From Pyxicephalus adspersus (Eukaryota > Chordata > Amphibia > Anura > Pyxicephalidae), in assembly GCF_032062135.1 (NCBI RefSeq), contig NC_092863.1, forward strand, positions 18,223,992 through 18,287,991: 64,000 nt of DNA, read 5' to 3'. Positions 36,801 to 49,200 of this stretch are shown piece after piece (position 1 is the first letter of the stretch; each line of letters begins with the position of its first letter). The position numbers were made by a program, and so were the translations under genes. The notes below the pieces were generated by a model that saw only the letters and a program-made list of their open reading frames with translations, ran no database searches and had not been told where the DNA came from.

Positions 36801-39800
36801 ATGCTATTATAGGTAAGAGTAACAGATTAAATGTAATAATTTATTCTTTCAAAGAACAAAGAAATAAAATCTTCCAAGACCTTTTATAAGAGGAGTAATT
36901 GCTTTATAAAAACCCACTAGGGCAGCAGGTATTCAACAGGAGTGGTATGCAAAAGAACGGGATGCCTGCATCCTGTATACTCGAATGGCTGCAGGCATCC
37001 TGCGTATATGATTTTAATTATATCCTTATGTGTCTCCCCTCTATCCCCTGAAGAAGCTCCTTAGGGCGAAACGCGTCGGTAAATGAGACAAGCCACTTAC
37101 ATGTGTTAACATAAGCTTTCTGTATTAGTTTAGTAGGTCTTTGTATAGAATCAGACCACAGAAAAATGATATCAAATTGCTTGCACTACTGTAAAGTATA
37201 TTTTGTGTTTCAATACACATCTTGCCATAAAAAGCCTTCTCTTGTCTTCTCTCTTCTATTCAACTCCAATATATGAAGACCAATAAATAAACCAACCTCA
37301 TAAAACTGTTTTTTTCTCGATTGACTTGTATAGAGGTGATTCGCCATCAGCCATTCCTGGATCATTCAGGACAGATCCATGAACCACATCAGGCAACTAC
37401 TGTACACATTTTAAATTATCACTCGAGATAAGCTGGACCATTTATATCATGTGAGATTTATCTCACGAGTGTACATAACTAAATTATGGCTGTTTTTTAA
37501 TCATATTAAAAATGTGTATTTTTTATCCTGGATACAGTACCTCATTCTGACAGGTGGTGGTGCTAAACTAAAGTTTTTGTTTTTAGTGTTGAGATCTTTT
37601 ATTTTATTTATCATATTTTTGGTTTTAATCTTTACCCCAACAAGATTCCACAAGTGCTGTCAAAGTTGAAAAAATTCTGGCAGGCAGATCAGGTAACAAA
37701 TTACATTATCTACTACATATTGTGGATATTACAAAGCATTTTAGGTTATTACCTGGAGTTTACTGTTTTGTAACTTTTGTTTCTTGTAGGACTTCAATGA
37801 GGATATGAACACCGCATTTGAGTATTTACTCAAGCTGACCCCACTTTTAGATAAAGCTGATCAGAGATGCAAGTAAGTCATCTACTGCAATAATCTATTG
37901 CTTTGTACATATATAGGACAGGATTTGTCTGGAACTAGTGTGCCAGTCTAAGCTGTCAATTTTAGCCTAAACTAACTTGTTTGTAACTTGTCTAACATGT
38001 TGTAACCAACATCTCTGAAGTATATATTTTAAAAATAATGTAATTNNNNNNNNNNNNNNNNNNNNNNNNNNNNNNNNNNNNNNNNNNNNNNNNNNNNNNN
38101 NNNNNNNNNNNNNNNNNNNNNNNNNNNNNNNNNNNNNNNNNNNNNNNNNNNNNNNNNNNNNNNNNNNNNNNNNNNNNNNNNNNNNNNNNNNNNNNNNNNN
38201 NNNNNNNNNNNNNNNNNNNNNNNNNNNNNNNNNNNNNNNNNNNNNNNNNNNNNNNNNNNNNNNNNNNNNNNNNNNNNNNNNNNNNNNNNNNNNNNNNNNN
38301 NNNNNNNNNNNNNNNNAGAAGGGGGTGAGGTATGGTTATACTCTCTAAAGTCACAAAAAAGTTTCTATCCAACCCTTGGAAAATATAGTATATAGAAAGA
38401 GGCAAGCAGACAGAAGGGTTTTCTTGGCTTTTTGTAATAATAGAAAATAAAAGGTTCTTGTGTACCTTGGGGAGGGTGTAAAAAGTGGGGACGATTGGAT
38501 GAAGGATGATTAGGTTAACCTTGCTGCATTTATTAATTATGCCTTCATTGAAGGTTTCCATAATTATAGAGTAAAACTCATTTTTGAAGTCATCAACAGC
38601 ATCCTTTCGATGGTTGCGTCCAAATCAGTATCAAACTTACTAGGGTTGTTTAAGGGGCAAAAAGAAAGTCCCCTTCTTAGAACATCTAGTCATCTGTCAT
38701 TAGGGTCATATCATGACAGATTAATATTATCCTAAGTATTTTGTGTTAGCTTGCTTTGATCAGATATTGTACAATGGAGTTTTTTTTTTCGTTGGACTGG
38801 TGATGCAATTTGATGGTGTAAAGGGTCTGGGATTTTTTTATAAACTTTAGGAACTGTTCCTAGATTAAATAATGTGTTGCTGGTTGATGTGGTGGTAATG
38901 GAACCAGGTGTTGTGCAGATAAGTGACAAAGCAGTAGAGATGTGAGGATCATATTGGTTTGGTCCAAATTAGACTTTGGAACAATGGTGCTTGCTCCCAT
39001 TTCTATAGTGGGAGCTAGGCGTGGAAACATTGTTGTAGAGAAAACTCTGGTACAGATGGAGGTAAGGGCATAGAAGCCTGTTGGTGAAATTGAACACATT
39101 TCTGGTGCTGTCGGGATACTGTCAATTGTGTAGGTGGGACGTCATCTGAATTATCACAATTACTTGTGAGATCTTGGGGTGCACACTTTGGATTCTCCTG
39201 ATTGAGGTCATTGTGGTCCCTCTTATAGCGCTTTTATTATGTATATATTGATGTTAAGTCTGCTGTTTGTTTATTTTATATATCTAATTATGCCATATCT
39301 GTACTATTAGTTCACTAGTTCCCTCATCTCCACTTGAGGAAGCCAGTAGAGTGAAATGTGTTGGGTAAAAGAGATTTAAGATTTGCAATAACATTGTTTC
39401 AGGCAAACCACTTTTTTGTTCCTCATTAACCTCTATATGCTCAGAGTGTGTGTATAGCCTAATATCCCAAACAAACCTTACCCATGTTGGACCAGGTTGG
39501 GATTACTTTTATCTTCATTGTAAAATTTACATTGATACCTATATGTAAATAGTATTTTCTATTAATACAAAAAGCCAAGAAAACCCTTCTGTCTGCTTGA
39601 CTCTTCCTATATACTATATTTCAGATACGTTTTTCATTCCTATATATAAATTGAAACTTGATCTGCAGAATCTGTCTTTTTCAAGGGTTTTAGAATTCTT
39701 TGTAGATTTAGAGTTCCTGAGGCTAGGTTATTGTCCAAACTTAATAGGCTACAAGTCAAAAAGCACCAAATGTGCGTTTTAACACACGCTGATTAAAGCT

Positions 39801-40807
39801 TCACACCTAGCAGCTTATATAATAGCACCACTTGCATGATGACATCGTTCTGTCTTTATTCTAGTCTCATATAATCCTTTGCACTCAGGGATGTTGTGTT
39901 TTAAAAGGAAGACTTGTTACTCTTTCTTATATATTCAAGGTAGAATGATTACATTCATGGTTTACCCCATGTATTTAGTTGTTTGGTTCGGGTTTATTCT
40001 ATTGGAAAAACTAATGTCTTTCACTACATTTTTCTTCTGTCTAATGTGTTTTACATTATCCAGTCTAAAAAGAAAAATCATTTTTTATTGTTACTGAACC
40101 GTTGAGCAGTAGTGTTGTAATTACTAAAATGAATGTTTTCCTCTTCAGCTGCGACTGTGTTGGCCTGCTGCTTCAGGAATGTCACAAGCTGAATTTACTG
40201 TCTGATCATCATTTAGATAATCTTGTCTCCAAAAGGTAGTATTCATAAGCATTTATTTCCTTCTCTTATAAACATGCTTGTTTGTCTGTGCTGGTTTTGC
40301 AAGATCTTAGCTTTCACTTTTCTAGGTTAATAAAAATATTAGAAAACGTAAAGAAATTGTTAAAAAAAAAAACAAAAAACCTCACATCACATTTCCACAT
40401 TTTCTTAGATCTGCAGACCGAGAACAAGCACCACGCTCCTCTGAGAGCTCTGCCATCCAGCCCAATCCAGGATTAATTCTCAGAGCAGAGCCCACTGTCA
40501 CCAATATTCTGAAGGTGAGTGATCCTTAACATAAGCCTTAGAATACCTCTGATGAAGGAGCCTGTGGAGAAGCTTCCTTTTAGTACTACTTTTCCTATAA
40601 GTGAAAGGCACCCTGCAGAATAGGATAGCCAGAAAAATCAGTAACCCTGTATGCATAAATGAGAAAATGGCGCTGATCTGAAACAAACTTTAAAGGTTAA
40701 GCAAAGCGTGTGGCCAGGCAAATCACCTTAAAGTTCACAGCAGTCATTCATGTCATTATCTTTTAGCATCTTAGCTCACTCTACTCCACCTGCCAGTGCA
40801 CTGTATT

Positions 40808-40849
<42 letters not shown>

Positions 40850-43253
40850 TGTTAGAAGGGTGGAAATCAATGCTGGGAAGAACAAAGTGAGCTGAGCTTT
40901 TATAACTTCTGTACAACTACATTGCTTCTTCCAAGAAGGAAACAAATGTATCTACTTCTTGTTAGGAACTTAAATTTCCATAGGTTGTTTACAGGGTTAC
41001 TTTAAATTTTGACATCTGTTTTAAACCTCTATGCACAGATTGCTATTGTGAACAATGATAGCCTTTTGCTGCATAGTCCTGTTTATCAAAAACATTTGGC
41101 AAGGATGACTTGGCTCCAGAAAGCTTTTTACACTTAGAATTACACTGACTTCAACTTTTCTTAAATATAAACCTCAGTCACCTCCTGCCCTTTTACCAGG
41201 TGTTCCCTTGTTTCATATTTAGAACTCCCATGAATCTTGCTTGCTGTACCCATGGGATTAGGTGTTACTGAGTATGCAGTAATAGACTGGGAGTTGTAAA
41301 TGGCATGCAGGCACCTTGTGTACCCTGCATTTTATCAGTATTGTCAGTTTTAACTCTGTAAACCCAGACAGGTTCCAGTCTTGCTGATAAAATAAAAAAA
41401 AAAAAAAAAACTTTCTTTATGTGAACTATTTACATTGGAAGCTTTTTTTAGAAAATTTAGTTGCAAAATATACTTTTTGTATATTTTATGATGTTTGCTT
41501 TAGTTTGTCTTCCTGATCACTACCTAAGTCATCTCAATGTGTTTAAAAAGAAAAGATTATCCATCTCCTTCCTATTGATTTAATAGATGGATCTTTTTAA
41601 AAATGCAACACCTGTTACAGGGGACACCTCAAATTTGAATTTCAGGTCTGTGCAGACCATTGGGAAAGCAGTAAGACAAACAAGGAGGGAATACATTTCT
41701 AGGGGAGTTCTGGGTGAAGTGCACAGATTTCCTTTAGAATTCCCTGTTGCATGCAAAATATGGTATTGGTAGCTTTTTTTTCTTGAAGACTGTAGGCTTG
41801 AGATGTATTTGTGATTATTTTCAAAATGACTTGTTTAAAAAACTGTTGTATGTGATCAGCATCACATAAGTAGGCAATGTGTATGTCTAGGGAGTGGAGA
41901 ACACCACCATACAAGAACGCTTTGCCCATATTTTTTATTTTTTTGCAGGTAACTTCTGGTTTACCTAGAATTGTTTTGCTTTTTTTATTAGCACTAAAAT
42001 ATATATTAAAAGCTCATCATATCAAGCTATATAACATATTGTATATGTTATAATAATGTTGTAACATGGGTGCCATTGAGCTTTAAATTTCTTTCTTGCA
42101 GACGATGGATGCAGATCATTCCAAGTCCCCAGAGGGTCTTCTGGGGGTTCTCGGACATATGTTAACTGGGAAGAGTCTGGATCTCCTGCTAGCTGCTGCA
42201 GCTGCTACTGGAAAATTAAAGTCTTTTGCTCGTAAATTCATTCAGTAAGTGATGCTGAGAAGGGCTTACTCCTCTATAAATGGAAACTCCAATGTTTTCG
42301 GGTCAATTTTATGTTAAGTAGAGGAAGTTGATTACCTTAAGACTTTCTGTTACATTGAAAGTCTATATAGGGTTGTCTTAACAGAAAATAAAGTAAAGTT
42401 TGAAGTGTTTTTTTAATGCATCCAAAGTTTATTCTGTACGTTAAAAGTGGTTCATACTAGCATATCTGTATTATGCTCTTTTCATGGGTTACCTCCTCGG
42501 TTTTAATAGGAGATAATAATGATGATGCTCCCATTCGAGGGAGATGCTGTAGTGCATTCATGCGTTGGAATTTCTTGTTTAAAATTGGTTTGCCAGGAAC
42601 TGGGCATGTAAGAATGCATTTCTATGCTCACCCTAATCATTCCTCTTAGTGAGACATTGAAACCTAAAAAGCCAAGCAATGGAACCATTAGAGATCTGCC
42701 AGTGCTCACAGTCACAAGTCTTGCTGCAGCTGCATTGTCTTTATGGTAACTTGGAAATAAAGTGATAAAGCCACAAATGTATTTTTTTTCATTTTTAGAA
42801 TATCAGCAATTAAGAAATAAAAAGGTGCTGTTTTTGCTAACCTGAGCTATTGAGTTTTGTAATCTATGCGTTACAGTAAGCAGCTTTTTTGAGCTTGGAA
42901 AATTTATAAAAGAGACATATAGATATGATATATATTTGTTAGGTGGCCTATAAATACTTAAAAAAATAAAATAAATAATATTAATGGAAATATTATATGC
43001 TAAACACTTATCTATATTTTACTATATCTATATTTTACTTCTACAGACTGAATGAATTTACGCGACACATCGGTACTGAAGGCTGTAAGTTCTGTTTTTA
43101 TTGTTTTATAAAAAAAAATGTAATAGATGATGCCTACTTAGCTGTAATACACTTATAAGAATTAATGTATGAACACATGGCTTATGTGGCTTATATGTCA
43201 TTTTATCCATGGATAATATTCACAGTTCTATCCAAATGTCATTGCATATAATA

Positions 43254-43290
<37 letters not shown>

Positions 43291-46200
43291 TTATTTTTTA
43301 TTTTTTTATTTTTTCAACAGCAAAAGCTGCTTCAACCCGCGCCCTGCTTTTTGACATCTCTTTCTTGATGCTGTGTCATGTGGCGCAGACCTATGGCTCA
43401 GAGGTAAGTCTTTCCTTCATGGTGATTTGTTTTTTTTAATGTCTGGAAATTGTCATTCATATACACAAGAGGGAGCTCTTAACCTGGAATGGCTTTAATG
43501 GCCTTTGGGTTAAGTCAGTTGGATGATTTCTTCTCCTTTGTATAGAGTTTATATGCACAGTAAGGCTGCTTTATTTCATTACCATTTCTCTGTGTCAATA
43601 AAATGTATTCGAATGTTTTATTGTTGAAGGATAGCGTAGGACCTGAGGCTATCATACATTTTTATGGATTTTTTATTTATTTATGATTTTGCAGTGTCAT
43701 TGATCAATGTGATTCTCCACATGTTCCTCTGGAGAAGTAACTAACTGTATTTGCTTTATGTCAGTTGCTCCTAAGTTTATTGTTAATAAGAATATGTGGA
43801 GGGTTCAGTAAGTCCTAGTGCCTTGGCGGATTAGCCTAAGACTCCCTATTTTTATATGTGCTTAGTGTAAAAATCTAGATTTTACTTATCAGCTTTTTGT
43901 AATTCTCCTTTGCCATCTTATTGCTGCAGTGATGTACCTTTGTTTTTATGTTTAGATTCAAAGCATAGCATATATAAAGTGTGTGTGTGGGGGGGGAGAC
44001 TGAAACCTGTAATTCAGATGCAAATTGTAATAGGCCTTTTGCAATGATCTAATGCTAAAAAGACAAGTCATTTTTTTGTATGTGTGCCTTTTTTAGTGAG
44101 ATCTTCCTATTTTCTTTGTAACCACAGGGACGGGTAATGGGAAAAAAATCACCAGCTGAGGCATAGATGGCAATAGAAACTTAATTGACCCTCTTTAACC
44201 AAAACAAAAAATGTGTTGGTTGAAAAAGAACTTTAAATGCCAAGAGCAGCTTTTAAGATTATGCAGACTTTTAAATATCCACCAGGCAATTTGTATACAA
44301 ACATATGATATTTGTATATAACATGATTTTTATGTGTTAGATGATCCTTTCGGAGGGAGGTACTGGTGCAGAAACCCCTTTCTTTGAGAGCTGGATGCAG
44401 ACTTGTATGCCAGGGGAGGGCAAAGTCTTGAATCCAGAGCACCCTTGTTTCCGCCATCCTGATATCCCCAAAGTAGAAGCCTTAGTTGCACTTCTTAACA
44501 CATCCACAGAGATGAAGTTAATGTAAGTATCTCTTGATTGTATGTTGTATCTTGTTCTCTTTGATTTAGCTATAATCTAATAAAGTGTTTTACTGTTATT
44601 TTTACTATATTTTTGCATCCTTGTTATTTCAAATGGATTTAAAAATGATAAATAGTCTGTATTAATGTATTCTTTTTGTTTTACTGTTCATAGTCAGACA
44701 AAGTGGCATGAGGTTTGTCTCAGCATTCCAGCTGCAATCCTAGAGGTACATAATGCTTGGGAGAATGGAGTCCTGTCATTTGAAGCTATTCAGGTATAAA
44801 CATCTTTAGAATTTCAGCATTCTCATACACTCCTATGATGCAGACCAAAAGTTAATTACACATTTTTACAAATCCCCAGCTGTTGTTTCTGTGTCACTGT
44901 TCATGTTCGTTGACCCTAGCTAGCTCTGGCTGCAATCACTTTCCAAATCCTAGCTTCCCTAGAGAGCACCTCATGCATTCTATGTGAGAAGATGTTTAAG
45001 GTTCTTCGGTACCATTCTAATTTATGTAACGCCTAGACAACAAGACCACTCACTTCCCTTTCATACACAAATCTCAAAGGGACACATTCCTTTGTCATCT
45101 CAGTAACATTCAGATCTTATCAGTACACCTGTAAACCTGCTTTAATATACCAGCATCTTAACTCTGTACCTGTCACCCCCTAATGCAGAAATATCTGCAC
45201 TTCTCAAGGCACAAACCCTACTTTTCACATCTGCTAATGCAAATACTTCAGAACATGTGCTTCTTCCCTCCTTATAATATGATAGTTATATGAACAATTA
45301 TTTTATCATATACAATGAAACATTTCAGGGCACATACCCCCCCCCCCTTCTGTTAATACATACTGTACATCTCAGGACAGAAACCTCTTCACCTGTTTTA
45401 GTTGTAAGATCCCAGGACATGTAGCTCTCACTCATTCCCAAAATACTGTGATCCCAAATATCTCAAACATCCTATTGGTAAACGGAGATCAGGATGAAAA
45501 CCACTCACTTTCTTCTAAATAATAAATCTTACCTCCTTCTAGTACACAGTAATTAGGACAAATACCTCCCACAACCTCCTAACATCTTTCTTTGTTTCTG
45601 TCAATGATAGAAGATCACAGATAATATTAAAGGAAAGGTATGCAGCCTTGCAGTGTGCGCTGTGGCTTGGCTGGTGGCTCATGTCCGGATGTTGGGTCTA
45701 GATGAGCGAGACAAATCTTTGCAGATGATCCGGCAACTGGGAACACCCATGTATGGGGACAACATTCTGCAGTTTTACAACGAGCGGTATGTCATTTTAT
45801 TGCATTGTGTTTTTTTGTTCTTTTCAGCATCTATATAATGTACTGATCAAACTTCTCTGTTTATTAGAGTGATCATAATGAGTTCCATCTTGGAAAACAT
45901 GTGCTCCGAAGTCCTACAGCAAACAGCCACACAGATCAAATTTGCAGTAACTGGTAGTGAGCCTGTCCCATATGTTCACCGGTTGCCCCCAAAGAAGCCT
46001 ATCAAAGAAGTCTTACATGGAGCTTTCACCACCACTTTAGAAAAGGGCTGGGTAGACATCCGGTCTTTACACATCTTTGACACGCTGCTTCAGATGGGAG
46101 GTGTCTACTGGTTCTGCAAAAATTTAGTGAAGGTATGGAAAGGTGTTGGGTAATAGGCATTCATATGTTGTGTCTGTAACATTTTTGTTTGACAGCTGTG

Positions 46201-49200
46201 TGCTATTAAATAGAACCTAAATCATTGAACTTGAGGAAATAATCTGATTACCATTATTTTAATTGTGCGCGCTTACCTGAAAAACGTGCCACCATTTTTA
46301 GTTTTACTTACCCTTCATGTGTGACTTCTTGATCATTTGTTTGGAATGTAGGATGCTCCTGTCTCCACAAAGTGAAAACCCTTATGGTGTTTAACTGACT
46401 ACTTCCATAGGAAAACTTTCACCATTAAAATAAAAAAAAATTGTATATTCTAAATCCTACATAGGCTAATGATGTCTTGTTTTTTTAAGAGGACATGTCC
46501 TTTTTTGCCAAGTTTTTCCTTTATTCACACACATACAATAAATCTTTCATGGTCAGCCCACAAATTGTTGTATAAGAACAGATGTGATTATGTAACTGTA
46601 GCCAGTAGCATAGATTTTTAAACAGGTTTCATTTACCTAGCTGCTTTTAAATGCTTGTCCTGGGGTTTTCTGTTTAGAGGATTACATTGTGACACCAGTA
46701 CACTTATTTTAAGCATTTGCAATTATAATATCTAAAAAATGACAGTGCATTGTAGATAAAGATGAATAACTATGTTTGTAAGAGGGATCCTTTAGTGTAA
46801 AATAGCAGTATGTGGGTGGTATTTGATATGTGCATATATAAAAAAAGCTTTATGGGGAATAAGTGTTTAAAGCTAAAGTCCATAAATGCAATTACTGTCA
46901 GAGCAGTTTATCTTTAAAAGGATTTGTATTTCAGATCTCTGTACAACTATACATATCTGTTTTTTTTTCTGCTGCAGTTTAGAACTTACCAGTCTTAATT
47001 CTTACCCTAGCCAATGAAACCAGAAGCAACAAACCAATGAGCTCCCCTTATTGTCTGCCTTCTCCTATTATCATGTCCTTAACCAGGACATGGTTAGCTC
47101 CTTCTGCTGCTTACCCCTCTGCAATCTGAAATGTTGTGCATAGTGCATTGCAAAAGTCTGGACAGATTACTTTGTCCCAAAACTAATTCGCTAATACAGT
47201 AGAACTCCGCTTATTTCTCTGCACCGTGATTGGCTGAGAAAAAGGGAAATCCTGATGACAGCTCAAGCATCATCAGGGTTACCCTGTTCTCAGCCATTCA
47301 GCTCTATATGTGAATGGGGACTAGTCTCCCCATTCAAGTGTAGTGCTGAATGGCTGAGAAATCCCAGTTTCAGAGTAACCTCAGTTAACTGGAAACTACA
47401 CTTATCCGGAAACAGCCATTCCCTGTGGGTGCCAGATAACCGAGGTTCTACTGTATTCAGCTTGTGTATTGGATGCTGAAGTCACCTAAAGCTAACAGAT
47501 ATGCTCCAGAATTTTAAACATTCAGGCAGGGTGGACCACATCTTCTTGTGTGTAGTCAGTCAGCTTAAACAGTACCTGTACTCAAAGAAAGATAAGGCTC
47601 CAGCTTTTTTCTAAGTTCACTGGAACTCTGTGGGTCACTATTTTGAAACAAGTACACTCAGTGCTCAATCCAGAAATTTTTTTAAGCCGGGTGGGAAGAA
47701 GTTGTAGGCGGGTGGCAGCACCTGTATTGTGACCAAACACTTCAGTAACCACCCAAAAACAGCCGGGTGGGTGCTAAAAAGTGCCGGGTGGTGCGCCCAG
47801 CTAAAAGGGCCTGGGGAGAACCCTGAGTTTACCACTGCTGAAGTTCGTCAAGGAACAGTAACTCCAAATTAGCAACTAGTAAAGTAAAGGGGATGAAAAA
47901 AAAATGTTGAGTGTTTGTTATTATTGACTTTTATAAATAAAGAAACCTGCACATTGTAAATCATCTGTAGCATAGTTAGCAATAAAAAAAACAAAAGTAT
48001 GACTGGCAGTTGTTTTTTTGGTATTCTTCTATTTAGGAACTTCTAAAAGAAACTCGCCTTGAATTTGCACTGAGAGCTGTAGAACTGTTGTATGCTATCT
48101 TCTGTCTGGACATGCAGCAGCTGACGCTTACCCTCCTGGGACATGTGCTGCCCTCCCTTCTTACAGACTCTGCTAAATGGCACACTTTAATGGATCCGCC
48201 AGGCAGGGCTCTGGCTAAGTGAGTATGCTTTCAGTGCAGTTATTTGGCATTTTAATTCACAGGTTTTCTTCTCTTATTATGTGTTAACACTGCTCATTTC
48301 TTCTTCCTTTTATCCCAGGTTATCCGTTTGGTGCGCCATGACTTCTTACTCTACTCAAAACAAAGGACAACCGTCCCCTCGGCAAAGGAAAAGACACCGA
48401 GAAGACATTGAGGTGTGCTTAGTTCAGGCAGACCATATTCTTTTAAGTACAAGTGGTGTAACAGCATAGAAAAATATATATGCCTACTCAAAAGTTATAT
48501 AGCGCTATATATTACTGTAAAATAACTGCAGGTGTTTAACTTGGCTAAGTTGTTGCAACCTATTAGTAGAAGCTTCAGTGCTTAATACTTTATCCTAAAA
48601 AAAAGTTCCCCTCTGTTGGCTTTGTAATATTTTTATGTGCCCTCCAAATGCGCATTATGTCTGTACATACTGAACCAATTTATATTTATAGTGTGTGTGT
48701 GTCCATTTTCAGTATTTTTTAGCGAGTATCACTGTATATAGCGGTTTTTTTTTTTTTTTTTTCCGTGTTTCGTATAGATGGCAATAATCATACCATAGTA
48801 TTTTGTGTTTTTTTTTTTTTTTGGTAAAAGAATGCTTTAGCTGCAACTAGAATGCCAGCAACTAAAGCAATATGCTTATTGTACATGCGTTTTTTTTTTT
48901 AAAAAAGGACTACAGTAGTCTGTTTCCTCTGGATGATACCCAGCAATCCAAACTAATGCGACTCCTGAGCTCCAATGAAGAGGAACCAGCAGTACCAGCC
49001 AACCCTGGTAAGTACAATGTACATGTACAAGCACATGGGTTCACTTTTCTACAGATGCAGGCTGTAACTTTGAATAACTCGATAAAATTTGATCTGAAAT
49101 AAAATTCTCTTTGCTGTTTGCTCAACTTTTTATATGCAAAAAGATGAAGAATTCAAAATGAAAGCAGAGATCCCCTTTTGAAGGTATAAAAGATTCATAT

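Larger units (their letters stand above)
36338..37270. mobile_element. Foldback Penelope-like element with 15-bp target duplication
   Basis: Two arms of about 265 bp (about 36413-36680 and 36998-37270) are inverted copies of each other around a spacer of about 320 bp. Each arm includes a hammerhead-like motif. The element is flanked by the perfect 15-bp direct repeat atatgaagaccaata (36323-36337 and 37271-37285), which marks a discrete insertion. Penelope-like elements are known to carry long terminal repeats in inverted orientation and hammerhead motifs; family assignment rests on that resemblance. No open reading frame is present. Confidence 0.7.
35826..37644. other. med24: med24 intron 9
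   Basis: Dominated by the 933-bp foldback element at 36338-37270. The remaining parts on either side are unassigned. Confidence 0.55.
37873..40148. other. med24: med24 intron 11
   Basis: Holds the assembly gap and the broken Penelope-like element. The segment 39630-40148 is unassigned. Confidence 0.55.
46133..48036. other. med24: med24 intron 20
   Basis: A 1.9-kb intron with a Tigger-like MITE and a short hAT-like repeat; the rest is unassigned. Confidence 0.5.

Noticed and set aside
37992..38561. 189-codon minus-strand frame
   Set aside because: It crosses the N gap, so its length is not real. Only the Penelope RT fragment at its start is kept.
45638..45643. gtatgc inside exon 19, considered as an early donor
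   Set aside because: The following sequence continues the conserved MED24 protein in frame to a proper donor at 45787.
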